A stretch of DNA of 64,000 nucleotides from Flavobacterium undicola (GCF_009909155.2 NZ_JAAAPM020000014.1:1-64000); one strand, 5' to 3'. Shown: positions 1 to 7,727, numbered from the stretch's first letter. The notes: generated by a model not told the origin, from the letters alone. Numbers and translations are program-made.

Positions 1-89
1 TTGCAAGCTTCATCATTTGGCAATTCTTTTATAAAGTTTAGTATGCTTTGTCCTTCAAATACTTCCATAACGACTGTTTTTAAAGACAT
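1..89 (-). CDS. N-terminus of a possible IS1595-family transposase, cut by window edge
   Basis: An ATG at 89 opens a frame that stays open to the left edge, giving about 29 residues. They include a VFEGQSILNF stretch followed by ELPNDEAC. From memory this resembles the first residues of IS1595 (ISXO2-like) transposases in Bacteroidota, just ahead of their zinc-ribbon; an internal Met at residue 8 could be the true start. Only 39 bases separate it from the end of the NVEALA-like gene, and no terminal inverted repeat was recognised. It could equally be an unrelated small protein. Confidence 0.4.
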   Translation of the reverse strand, partial: MSLKTVVMEVFEGQSILNFIKELPNDEAC

Positions 90-128
90 AAAAATACAGA
101 AACTAAATGACTAACTCAATAAATTTAA

Positions 129-383
129 TTAGGGATTTACAAAATAATCATCACACTGAATTACTTGGCCAGTAACTTTGTTTGTCAATCTGCACCAATA
201 CCCGGGACTTGGATGACACCATGTATCGCAAGTTGGAGTAGTTTCCCCTTCAGCATGTGCTACATTCAAATTTATTAAACTGTTTAAATTTAAATCTGCA
301 ACAGAACTATTCACAGCATTTGCACTAAAAAACATTGCTACAGCAATTACTGCAACACCTAAAACGCCTATTATTTTTTTCAT
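129..383 (-). CDS. NVEALA-type small secreted peptide
   Basis: An 84-residue precursor. Residues 1-22 form a hydrophobic signal-like segment (MKKIIGVLGVAVIAVAMFF), followed by a short Asn/Leu/Ser-rich spacer and the motif NVAHAEGE. That motif matches the NVEALA signature of a Bacteroidota peptide family (PF14055). The remaining tail of about 36 residues holds four cysteines (CDTWC, YWC, QCD), so a disulfide-bonded or otherwise modified exported peptide is likely. The function of the family is not known to me. It lies about 230 bases downstream of, and on the same strand as, a Wzy/O-antigen-ligase-like gene, which may be functionally linked. The family call rests on signal, motif and tail order rather than strong identity. 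Confidence 0.65.
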   Translation of the reverse strand: MKKIIGVLGVAVIAVAMFFSANAVNSSVADLNLNSLINLNVAHAEGETTPTCDTWCHPSPGYWCRLTNKVTGQVIQCDDYFVNP

Positions 384-612
384 AATTTTTATAATTTAAA
401 TTGTTATTAAGGGCTATTAACCCTTTATAAACTTATTGTTTTTTTGCAAAGTGGTATAGGAATGCTACTTTTGCTGAACATTACAATTGCTTACACGAAA
501 GCAGTTGTACGAAATTATAAAGTTACTTTGTTTATAAATTCTTCCTCTGGGGTTGTGGTCTATATCATAGGCTACTTTTTTATAATTAATTAATGTGAGA
601 GTTTTTTAGTTT

Positions 613-2547
613 TTAAAACCCCGGAGGGTTTTTATATTTTGCGAGGATGTTTTTCATTTCTCCCTGTATTTCTTTAATGGCCGTAGAGGGAATTTTTATT
701 TCTTTATTCATTAGTTTCTTGGCCATGGCCACTGCTTTATATTCTTGGCCGGAATCATCGTATAGTTTTGCCAATAAGTAGTTGGCGTAAAACTTGCCGG
801 GTGTCATGTTTATTGCCTGTTGGTAGTTGGCTTCCGCTTTGTCATATTGTTTCGTAACTTTATAACTATCACCCAAGGCGGTTGCTATAACGGTATTGTT
901 TTGATAATGTTTGGCTTGTTCTAATACTACAATGGCTTTATGAGGTTCTCCTGCCATAGCCAGTGTTTTGCCATAATTCATCAAGAAATCCCCATCCTTT
1001 TTGAAAATAGGATACGCCAATTCAAAATCAAGAACTGCCCCTTTATAATCTCCGTATTGATAGCTGATTAAAGCATTGTTCCAAGTAATAAATCCTTGAC
1101 TTAAATCTTTTGTGTAAGTAAAGATTTGGTATATACCAGCGCAAGCCAGTAGAACAATTGTTAATTTATACAAAACACTATTGACAATTGTTCTACTAGT
1201 TCCCCTCTCCCTTAGAGATGGGCTAGGGGTGAGGATTTTAAGCTGAAAGGTATCGGCAGTACTATTTGACAGCATAGCAAGTAAAACCACTAGAACTAAT
1301 TTTATAGGGAGGATTTGCATAGGATAGGAAAAGCAGGCAAAAACCCCAATAGTCAAAAGTCCCGTTTTGGCTTTAAAAGAATTGAGTTGATGCCCCTCTT
1401 TTACTTTTGTTTTAGATATAACATACACTACAATCATTAGAAACAATAATCCCAACAAGCCGTTTTCTGCCACAAACTGTAATCCTTCATTGAAAGCATA
1501 ATAGGTGTTGTCAGCTACTATTGCTTCTGACGTTTCACCGTTTTTTTGGAAGTATTGGGCTTGATACTCCATATAATGTGTCTTGAAAAGGTCAAACCCC
1601 ACGCCAAAAACAGGAGCGTCTGCAATCATTTCGGTGGTTACTTTCCAAATAAAGGCACGCCCATCCGAGGATGCCTTTTTATAGTGATAGATACTAATAA
1701 GCCCAGTGCTTATAATCCCGATAGCGAGTAGTATTAGAGCTGTTTTTTGGAGTTTGGCAGTTACTTTTTCAAACAACCTACCTAAAAAATGGTATCTTAA
1801 TTCCACTACAACTACGCTGCTCACTAGGACAGCAATCCAAGAAGCCCTGGATTGTAACGCGGGAAGTACTATGGCTATACTAATGAGTCCCAGCAACGGA
1901 ATGTACTCAAAAGTGTATTTTATGAATTCGTTAAAAAACGGAGTATTGTTTTTTGTTTGTGATTGCACTTGAGTTGTTATGCTATCTTTAAACAAATACA
2001 TCCCCAAAGCAACAGCCCAAACACTGATCAAAAAACCGGCATAAGGTCCCGGGTTAAAAAAACTGCCCGTCATTTTAAATCCGGAATGGTTGGAGGGATA
2101 ATAACCCAATAACTGTAAGTTCCCATACACCGCTTGCATGATTCCAGAAATAATCACAGATAATAGTAACCAATAATAATTTTTGGCAGCAATATTTCGC
2201 AAAACAACATACAGGAAGCTTAGTCCCAATAATTCCATATAACGAATAGAAAAGCTATAATGAGATGGAATGAAATATCGATTTATAGTGATATAACTTA
2301 ACAGCGCAAAAAGAGCGAGGTCTAATTTAGAAAAGGAGTACTGTTTTTTTTGGTCACTAACAACATGAAGAATATAAAAGCCAAGCAGGGCGATGCAGGC
2401 GTAAATAAAGTAAATAAACTTACTTGTAATAGTGGATAACACATATTCTTGGATATTAATCTGGGGCAGCATCAAAAAAAGTGAAAACAGTATAAGTACA
2501 AGAAAAACCCTTGATATATTTGACAATAGAATAGCCGTTTTTAGCAT
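613..2547 (-). CDS. O-antigen ligase / Wzy_C family membrane protein with C-terminal TPR repeats
   Basis: 644 residues. The first 420 or so carry about ten hydrophobic segments. A large loop near residues 290-350 (GRAFIWKVTTEMI, then FGVGFDLFKTHYMEYQ) is characteristic of the Wzy_C/O-antigen ligase superfamily, which transfers lipid-linked glycans in the periplasm. After a last membrane segment (around 460-480), residues 490-630 contain about three tetratricopeptide units (DSYKVTKQYDKAEANYQQAI is one). Ligases with TPR tails are common in Bacteroidota and need not act on lipopolysaccharide; some relatives glycosylate proteins. Oddity: residues 440-450 read LTPSPSLRERG, the translation of a GC-rich interspersed repeat apparently inserted in frame. 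The NVEALA-like peptide lies downstream and a transglutaminase-like lipoprotein is divergent. Acceptor and glycan are unknown. Confidence 0.75.
   Translation of the reverse strand: MLKTAILLSNISRVFLVLILFSLFLMLPQINIQEYVLSTITSKFIYFIYACIALLGFYILHVVSDQKKQYSFSKLDLALFALLSYITINRYFIPSHYSFSIRYMELLGLSFLYVVLRNIAAKNYYWLLLSVIISGIMQAVYGNLQLLGYYPSNHSGFKMTGSFFNPGPYAGFLISVWAVALGMYLFKDSITTQVQSQTKNNTPFFNEFIKYTFEYIPLLGLISIAIVLPALQSRASWIAVLVSSVVVVELRYHFLGRLFEKVTAKLQKTALILLAIGIISTGLISIYHYKKASSDGRAFIWKVTTEMIADAPVFGVGFDLFKTHYMEYQAQYFQKNGETSEAIVADNTYYAFNEGLQFVAENGLLGLLFLMIVVYVISKTKVKEGHQLNSFKAKTGLLTIGVFACFSYPMQILPIKLVLVVLLAMLSNSTADTFQLKILTPSPSLRERGTSRTIVNSVLYKLTIVLLACAGIYQIFTYTKDLSQGFITWNNALISYQYGDYKGAVLDFELAYPIFKKDGDFLMNYGKTLAMAGEPHKAIVVLEQAKHYQNNTVIATALGDSYKVTKQYDKAEANYQQAINMTPGKFYANYLLAKLYDDSGQEYKAVAMAKKLMNKEIKIPSTAIKEIQGEMKNILAKYKNPPGF
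1201..1233. repeat. GC-rich interspersed repeat inside the ligase ORF
   Basis: A G/C-rich stretch in AT-rich surroundings: CCCCTCTCCC, then a short centre and GGGCTAGGGGTGAGG. It resembles the CCCCTCC...GGAGGGG hairpin element at about 60928-60955. On the coding strand it is translated as TPSPSLRERG within the ligase, between the last membrane segments and the TPR region, and it keeps the reading frame open. Confidence 0.6.
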
Positions 2548-2909
2548 TGTTTGAACTTACTGATTAGTATTAAATTATCCTTTGTATTGTAAGAATTTTA
2601 TAATATTCCAAACCTATGAATTAATTACGAAGCAACTGTTCTGAACTGTACTGAAATAATGTATTTTTTTACAAATATTTTTTTAATCAATTGATTTTTA
2701 ATTAATTAACTAAAATTATTTTAATACTAATTTTTTAAAACTCAGTAAGTTCACAGCTGTTTATTAAAGGAATTTAGTTTTCTCAATAGAAAAAAAAGAA
2801 TTTTTAAAAATATCAGAAAAAAATTACTTACAATAACTCTAATTTTGTACTTTGGCGCACTTAATTCCGAGTTTAAATAATCGGACAACACTGATTAAAA
2901 TTTAATAAT
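2548..2909. other. Divergent intergenic region, ligase / transglutaminase-like gene
   Basis: A 362-base, very AT-rich gap between divergent genes, so it should hold both promoters. On the plus strand TAATTTTG at 2840-2847 matches the Bacteroidota -7 element TAnnTTTG and would place a transcript start about 55 bases before the ATG at 2910. No matching -33 TTTG is obvious. No coding sequence or RNA gene was recognised. Confidence 0.4.
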
Positions 2910-4808
2910 ATGAAAAAAGCAGCTTATTTGTGTATTGTCGCACTAGTTTTGGTTTCCTGTAATAAATATTCAAATGGCACGATTAGAGCATTGGATGAAG
3001 CGGGAGAGAATAAACAAGAGTTGGAAAAAGTCTTCAATTTTTACGAGACCAATCCCGCTGACAGTCTTAAGTATAAAGCCGCATTATTCCTTGTTGAAAA
3101 TATGTCCAATCATTATTCACATAAGTCCGTTACAGGATTTGAGGATGCTTTTGACAGCATAAGCAACTATCCCATGGATGGATTGCGTCGTGGCATTTTT
3201 GAAAAAATGTTAGATTCGGTATCAAAAAAGATCAGTTTGAGAAAATCCGAATTAATTCCGGATGTCAAGGGTGTTACCTCTAAATATTTAATCAAAAACA
3301 TTGAATTATCATTTGAGGCCTGGAATAAAATTCCAAAGAACAAGAAATCTTCCTTTGATGATTTTTGCAACTATATTTTACCTTATAAGGATAGCGATGA
3401 ACCTATTGAGGTAGATGTCCGTGAAAAATTGGCCAAAAAGTATGCATGGGTTTATAAATACCTCAAAAATGGGGCTTCTTTACGTTCGGCCGTGGATTCC
3501 ATCAAATCCGAATTTAGGTTTACAGTTGTAGGGCAAATGAGAGAACATTATCCCATTCCATTAAGCATTAGCCAAATTGAAAAATCCAGAATGGGGATAT
3601 GCGATGATGGAGTAAATTATTTAGTGAATGTATTTAGATCTTTGGGAATAATTAGTGCCAAGGACATGATATCTCATTGGGGGAATCATTATTCCATGGG
3701 ACACTCCTGGATCTATGTTAAATATGGAGAAGAAGAGTATTCTACGGATGTATCCAGAAAAGGTGATGTAAGAGAGGAATATTTGGGAGAAAGTATTCCA
3801 AAAGTAAATAGGGTAACTTATGGTTTTCAAAAAGACTATACGTTTTCACCATTTGCAAAAGATGTGACAGCAGAATATGTTCCAACGGTAAATATTACTA
3901 TTAATAATATTCTAAATGCACCTCATTCTCAACCTGTATTATATGTTTTTGATAGAAATAGTCAATGGGCAGCTGTTTCCTATGGTAAAAACAAAGATGA
4001 AAACAATACATTTAATAACGTAGGGGTTAATGTGCTATACTTGGCGGGCATTCAAGAAGAAAACACGATTATGCCGATTAATTATCCATTTTTTATAGAT
4101 AGCACTAAAAAAATTCAATTTTTCAGACCTTCCAAATCTATTTTGGATTCAGCTCCATTAGTTCGAAAATATGGATTAACTACCGCGAGAACTAAAACAA
4201 AATTGGATTGGATGACAAGTCTGAATGATAATCTAATTCAGGGAGCTGATAATCAAAATTTCCGTAATGCAAAAACGTTATATCGCATATCAAATTTTAA
4301 CAGCACCCATTTAAAAAAGATACTAGTAAAGCAGCAGGAAAAATTCAGGTATGTTCGTTATTATTCCAATAAAAAAGAATCTTTTTTGGTTAAGTTGGCT
4401 TTTTATGGTGCTAATGGAAAAGAATTGAAAGGAGAAGTTGTAAAAGAAAATAATGCAATTTTGAAATGGGAAGATGGTGCTTTTGATGACGACCCTGGTT
4501 CGTACTCTGGAGGTAGAGATTTTACACTAGGACTAAAATTTAAGAAGCCTACGCTTATTCATTCTGTTGGTTTTCAGGCAAGAAATGATAGTAACCATAT
4601 AAATATAGGAGATGAATATGAGTTGTTTTATTGGGACAGGCAATGGAAAACTTTAGGCAGTCAAGTTGCCAAGGATACAGTTCTTTATTATAGTACACCA
4701 GCTAATTCTCTATTGTGGTTAAAAGATAATACAAATGGTAAAGAAGAACATGTGTTTACAATTGATAAAAACAAAAAACAACGATGGTTAGGATTTGATA
4801 ATTATTAA
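2910..4808 (+). CDS. Transglutaminase-like lipoprotein
   Basis: 632 residues with a lipoprotein signal (lipobox LVSC, Cys17), so it is probably anchored in an outer membrane. The segment from about 180 to 290 looks like a transglutaminase/papain-like fold with a candidate triad: Cys231 in GICDDGVNY, His265 in MGHSW and Asp280 in EYSTDVS. The region from about 330 to 430 resembles a beta-sandwich, and the last 200 residues (FDDDPGSYSGGRDFTLGLKF, then YELFYWDRQWKTLG) look like a discoidin/F5-8-type binding domain. Such proteins in Bacteroidota could be peptidases, amidases or peptide crosslinkers; the substrate is unknown. It is transcribed away from the ligase and NVEALA-like peptide, so a role in handling exported peptides is possible but only inferred. 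Confidence 0.7.
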   Translation: MKKAAYLCIVALVLVSCNKYSNGTIRALDEAGENKQELEKVFNFYETNPADSLKYKAALFLVENMSNHYSHKSVTGFEDAFDSISNYPMDGLRRGIFEKMLDSVSKKISLRKSELIPDVKGVTSKYLIKNIELSFEAWNKIPKNKKSSFDDFCNYILPYKDSDEPIEVDVREKLAKKYAWVYKYLKNGASLRSAVDSIKSEFRFTVVGQMREHYPIPLSISQIEKSRMGICDDGVNYLVNVFRSLGIISAKDMISHWGNHYSMGHSWIYVKYGEEEYSTDVSRKGDVREEYLGESIPKVNRVTYGFQKDYTFSPFAKDVTAEYVPTVNITINNILNAPHSQPVLYVFDRNSQWAAVSYGKNKDENNTFNNVGVNVLYLAGIQEENTIMPINYPFFIDSTKKIQFFRPSKSILDSAPLVRKYGLTTARTKTKLDWMTSLNDNLIQGADNQNFRNAKTLYRISNFNSTHLKKILVKQQEKFRYVRYYSNKKESFLVKLAFYGANGKELKGEVVKENNAILKWEDGAFDDDPGSYSGGRDFTLGLKFKKPTLIHSVGFQARNDSNHINIGDEYELFYWDRQWKTLGSQVAKDTVLYYSTPANSLLWLKDNTNGKEEHVFTIDKNKKQRWLGFDNY

Positions 4809-4875
4809 ATTGGTTTTATTTTATATTTTAAAGTTTTAATAAAATGAATTAAATTTATTGAACACTAATAATAGT

Positions 4876-4974
4876 GTTTGGAAAATATTAAAACTGGGCT
4901 GGAAGAAATCCAACTGTTTAAAAAAGGAGAGTTAAAAACTACTTCAGCTAAAGATTTTTTGAATGAGTTATAAA
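4876..4974 (+). pseudogene. C-terminal remnant of a type II antitoxin
   Basis: From about 4876 an open stretch encodes LENIKTGLEEIQLFKKGE followed by LKTTSAKDFLNEL and a stop at 4972-4974. A KTTSAKDFLNEL-like end preceded by GL-E-I-L-K-G is what I recall from small antitoxins paired with RelE/ParE toxins in Flavobacteriaceae. An in-frame TAG at 4873-4875 and the absence of any start mean that the N-terminal half is missing. It overlaps the next remnant in the usual antitoxin-toxin way. Confidence 0.5.
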
Positions 4975-5014
4975 ATAGAACTATCTAAAAAGAAGTCTCC
5001 CCTCTTTAAATAGG
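4964..5014 (+). pseudogene. N-terminal remnant of a RelE/ParE-like toxin
   Basis: An ATG at 4964 overlaps the antitoxin remnant by 11 bases and begins MSYKIELSKK, the usual opening of small RelE/ParE toxins. After 16 codons the frame ends at TAG (5012-5014), and no toxin body follows. The pair therefore looks like the scar of a lost toxin-antitoxin module. The frame is short, so the identification rests on the start motif and on its position against the antitoxin tail. Confidence 0.45.
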
Positions 5015-5127
5015 CATTAAGTTTGTTAAATACTTTGTTTTAAAAACTTAATATATAGTTGAACCCATGTACATTGGGTTAGTTATGAAATAGCTCTTAA
5101 ATATCTAAAAATTTAAAATCATTAATT

Positions 5128-5202
5128 ATGCTAGAAAACCAGAAAAATGGTAAAATTGAATTTAATGAGAATTACGAGGAACTTTTCAACTTACACAGTT
5201 AG
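5128..5202 (+). CDS. Possible 24-residue peptide
   Basis: ATG at 5128 to TAG at 5200-5202 encodes 24 residues: MLENQKNGKI, then EFNENYEELFNLHS. It is acidic and Asn/Glu-rich with no signal peptide, and the strong hairpin terminator follows 34 bases later. No clear ribosome site was seen, although Bacteroidota often lack one. It may be a chance frame or the 5' end of a decayed gene; no family was recognised. Confidence 0.2.
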   Translation: MLENQKNGKIEFNENYEELFNLHS

Positions 5203-5236
5203 TGAAACACTACCAGATAATTAGATAGATATATAA

Positions 5237-5288
5237 TTATAAAAGTATAAGAGGCTGTCCGAAAAGGCAGCCTCTTATACTTTTATAA
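5237..5288. terminator. Bidirectional hairpin terminator with a GAGGCTG core
   Basis: A perfect 21-base inverted repeat (5237-5257 with 5268-5288) around a 10-base loop. Each arm ends in an A-rich or T-rich tract, so it can stop transcripts from the left and from the converging osmC gene. The stem core AGAGGCTG...CAGCCTCTT is shared with the hairpin at 22841-22879, suggesting a family of related terminator elements. Confidence 0.85.
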
Positions 5289-5326
5289 AATACCACTACT
5301 CTCTTTACATAATTAACTTATTTCAG

Positions 5327-5797
5327 CTATTCTCCTTCACAACTAGGAAAATGCAAAATTGGAAAATTACAGGAATTCGCAATAAAACAAAGTTCGTTTG
5401 CTTTTGTGTGCAGGCTTAAAGCTTGGGAGATTTTTTCTTTTTCTTGGATAATTACTTTAGGAAATAATCGAACTTCTATAAAACGTCCAGAGCCATTTTC
5501 TGAAACTTCTAGCGTTGCCTCAGCGTCATCCTGATATGTAACCACCGTTATACCATTTTGTGAACACGCATACAAATACGACATCATGTGACAAGAAACC
5601 ACGCTACTCAACAACAAATCCTCGGGATTGTATAAACCGGGATCTCCTTTGAACGCTTTGGCAGCCGAAACATCTAATAATGCTTTTCCATCAATGGCAA
5701 TTTGGTGTGTTTTACTGTATTTTTTTGAATTAGGAATCGTTTCTTTTGGAACTGAAGTCCAATTTAATTTTGCTTTAAATAAATGCTTCAATCTCAT
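5327..5797 (-). CDS. OsmC family peroxidase-like protein
   Basis: 156 residues spanning the whole OsmC/Ohr fold. Family features are the GDPGLYNPEDLLLSS stretch preceding Cys69 (SCHMMSYL) and a second region, ELCFIANSCNFP, where Cys137 is the likely partner (Cys143 is nearby). Proteins of this family reduce organic hydroperoxides with a redox-active cysteine pair in the cytoplasm. The early lysine-rich LKHLFKAKLNWTSV and the HQIAIDGK beta-strand are also typical. It is a single gene with its own upstream region, ending at the shared hairpin terminator. The distinction between Ohr, OsmC and YhfA subtypes is not secure. Confidence 0.88.
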   Translation of the reverse strand: MRLKHLFKAKLNWTSVPKETIPNSKKYSKTHQIAIDGKALLDVSAAKAFKGDPGLYNPEDLLLSSVVSCHMMSYLYACSQNGITVVTYQDDAEATLEVSENGSGRFIEVRLFPKVIIQEKEKISQALSLHTKANELCFIANSCNFPILHFPSCEGE

Positions 5798-6003
5798 ATT
5801 TACTTATTTATGAAGAACCAAATATAGCCAAATAATCCTAGCCGTTTAAATTTGAAACGCTATTGAAAAATTAGGAAATTATAAACAATGATTGAGTAAA
5901 TGCTTTTTTATATTTGTAAAAGCGGTAAAGACTGGAAATTATATTTTCGGCTTGTATTACTGAAAATTTATTCCAAAATAGAATCTCCACTTAAAAATTG
6001 AAA

Positions 6004-6453
6004 ATGAAAAACTATTTTACTAAAATTAGTCTATTCTTCGTTGTTTTACAATCCTTTTCATGCAGCAGTAGCAAAAAAACAATTGCCGATAAACCTTCTG
6101 ATATTGTAGAAAAATATTGGAAATTAATTGAAATCAGAGGTCAAAAAGTAACTGCTGAAAATTTTGCTTCTAAAGAACCGCATCTAATTTTGAAATCAGC
6201 TGATAATAGAGTGACTGGAAATGGCGGCTGCAATTCTTTTTTTGGAACGTATGAACTTCAGGCCAATGTTAACCGAATTTCATTTTCAAAAATAGGTTCT
6301 ACCAAAATGGCTTGCATGAAACCTACCGTTGAAAACGAATTTTTAAACGTATTAGAAACTGTAGATAATTACACAGTAAAAAACGATACCTTACAATTAA
6401 ACAAAGCCCGAATGGCTCCGATGTCCAAATTTGTAGCTGTATATCTTAAATAA
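6004..6453 (+). CDS. META domain lipoprotein (HslJ-like)
   Basis: 149 residues when started at the ATG at 6004. A TTG two codons earlier could extend it, but the ATG gives a clean lipoprotein signal ending in SFSC (Cys20). The rest is one META domain: W-K-L near residue 37, the TGNGGCNSFFGTYEL core and the MACMKP segment are typical of the HslJ/META family. Members are small envelope proteins linked to stress and antibiotic tolerance; the biochemical activity is unknown. msrB follows after 7 bases, so the two are probably cotranscribed as an envelope and oxidative stress pair. Confidence 0.85.
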   Translation: MKNYFTKISLFFVVLQSFSCSSSKKTIADKPSDIVEKYWKLIEIRGQKVTAENFASKEPHLILKSADNRVTGNGGCNSFFGTYELQANVNRISFSKIGSTKMACMKPTVENEFLNVLETVDNYTVKNDTLQLNKARMAPMSKFVAVYLK

Positions 6454-6460
6454 AAAAACT

Positions 6461-6907
6461 ATGCTAAACTGGAACGATCTTATAAAATTTGCCACACATG
6501 GGAATCCTACTCCACCAAAAAGAGTAGAAAAAACAGAACAGGAATGGAAATTAGAATTGAGCGATGAAGAATTTTATGTAACTCGTCAAAAAGGAACAGA
6601 AAGAGCGCATAGTTCAGAACTCTGCAATCTTTTTGAAGCCGGAAAATATGCCTGCAAATGTTGTAAAACTCCCCTTTTTGATTCTACAACTAAATTTCAA
6701 AGTGGAACGGGTTGGCCATCCTTTACGCAGCCTATAGTTATTGAAAATGTGGCTTACAATAAAGATGTAAGTTATGGAATGATTCGCATCGAATGTGTTT
6801 GTAATATTTGCGATGCGCATTTGGGTCATGTTTTTCCTGATGGACCAGAACCTAGTGGTTTGCGGTTTTGCATTAATGCTGTTTCTTTAGAAAAAATAAA
6901 AGAATAG
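6461..6907 (+). CDS. msrB: Peptide-methionine (R)-S-oxide reductase
   Basis: 148 residues, normal for MsrB, which reduces the R-epimer of methionine sulfoxide in proteins. Two CxxC pairs (CKCC near 65-68 and CNIC near 114-117) form the structural zinc site. The catalytic cysteine is Cys137 in GLRFCINAVSL, and SGTGWPSF together with HLGHVFPDGP are signature stretches. The position occupied by a resolving cysteine in some MsrB (CGWPSF) is Thr here, so recycling may use another cysteine or direct thioredoxin attack. It lacks a signal peptide and is therefore cytoplasmic. It follows the META lipoprotein by 7 bases. Confidence 0.95.
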   Translation: MLNWNDLIKFATHGNPTPPKRVEKTEQEWKLELSDEEFYVTRQKGTERAHSSELCNLFEAGKYACKCCKTPLFDSTTKFQSGTGWPSFTQPIVIENVAYNKDVSYGMIRIECVCNICDAHLGHVFPDGPEPSGLRFCINAVSLEKIKE

Positions 6908-6933
6908 TAAAAATTATTACGCAATAATGATTA

Positions 6934-7066
6934 CACAAAGTTTCGCTAAGAAAACACAAAGTTTCACAGAGCTTTTTTTTTAAAGATTTAAAAGATTCTC
7001 TTTTCTCTCTCTTTTGTAAATATTTCTTTGAGTTCCTTTGCGGTTTACTTTGAGAATCTTTGCGTT
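6934..7066. repeat. Paired TTTGCGG/CACAAAGTTTC repeat segments
   Basis: Between msrB and lutC lie two repeat-like segments, 6934-6971 (CACAAAGTTTCGC, then CACAAAGTTTCACAGAG) and 7026-7066 (CTTTGAGTTCCTTTGCGG, then CTTTGAGAATCTTTGCG). They are roughly opposite in orientation. The CTTTGCGGT core recurs at 54076-54103 and 54149-54176. They look like short interspersed repeats known from flavobacterial intergenic regions; no protein is encoded. Confidence 0.55.
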
Positions 7067-7080
7067 ACAACTAAAACAAA

Positions 7081-7112
7081 AAAATCGCTTCGATAAAACA
7101 CGAAGCGATTTT
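7081..7112. terminator. Bidirectional terminator between msrB and lutC
   Basis: A perfect 12-base inverted repeat (7081-7092 with 7101-7112; core AATCGCTTCG/CGAAGCGATT) with an 8-base loop, flanked by A and T tracts on both sides. It separates the converging msrB and lutC genes. Confidence 0.85.
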
Positions 7113-7139
7113 TTTAGGACTAGACAATCTAAGAATAAA

Positions 7140-7727
7140 CTATTCCATCAAAAAAACGGTCAATCCTCTTGCTCCATGAGCTCCAAGAACTAATGATTGC
7201 TCAATATCGGCAGTTTTAGAAGGTCCTGCTATAAAAGTACCAAAACCATAATCTAAATCACCAATGCGCTCATAAGCCTGATGCATTGTAGCTAAAATAT
7301 CTTTTTTATTGACAATGATAGTTAAATACTGCGGAATAAAAGGAGAAACTCTTTGTCCTAAAATAGCATCGGTTACCCAAAGTCCTGAGTTTTCAGCAAC
7401 ACCAAAATGTGCTTTTATAATAGCTAATTCTACATTTTGTAAACTATGTGGGTCATCATTTGTCCATTCGGTTTCAGCAATATCAGCTAATTCCGGAATG
7501 GTAGTAATCTTTCTTTTATCTGCTGGATAATGCGTAGCAATGTAGGCTTTGACTTCGTCTAAACTACTCACTTCTTCACAAAATCCACCAATACCTTTTA
7601 GTACTGTTTTATAGGTTTGAATTACATCAATTTTGTCTAATCCTAAAAAACTAAGACTAGGCAATTCGCTCACTGATGTAGGCTGATTGTTTTTGATTTT
7701 ACTTAAAATACTATCTCTACTGCTCAT
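7140..7727 (-). CDS. lutC: Lactate utilization protein C (LUD domain)
   Basis: 195 residues, almost wholly a LUD domain (DUF162): ETEWTNDDPHSLQNVELAII, then GLWVTDAILGQR, FIAGPSKTADIEQSLVLG and a GARGLTVFLM end. LutC is one of three subunits (LutA, LutB, LutC) that oxidise L-lactate to pyruvate in the cytoplasm. The ATG overlaps the stop of lutB by one base (TAATG), so translation is coupled. It is the last gene of the rhaM-rhaI-rhaB-lutABC run, ending before a bidirectional terminator. Confidence 0.93.
   Translation of the reverse strand: MSSRDSILSKIKNNQPTSVSELPSLSFLGLDKIDVIQTYKTVLKGIGGFCEEVSSLDEVKAYIATHYPADKRKITTIPELADIAETEWTNDDPHSLQNVELAIIKAHFGVAENSGLWVTDAILGQRVSPFIPQYLTIIVNKKDILATMHQAYERIGDLDYGFGTFIAGPSKTADIEQSLVLGAHGARGLTVFLME

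Larger units (their letters stand above)
4809..5326. other. 518-base region of gene debris and a terminator
   Basis: No full-length gene is present between the transglutaminase-like lipoprotein and osmC. The region holds the antitoxin and toxin remnants (4876-5014), a possible 24-residue frame (5128-5202) and a large hairpin (5237-5288). The rest is AT-rich sequence without recognised content. It looks like a site of past insertion and decay. Confidence 0.6.

Noticed and set aside
5998..6003. TTG start for the META lipoprotein
   Set aside because: The ATG two codons later gives the same signal peptide and needs no weak start.
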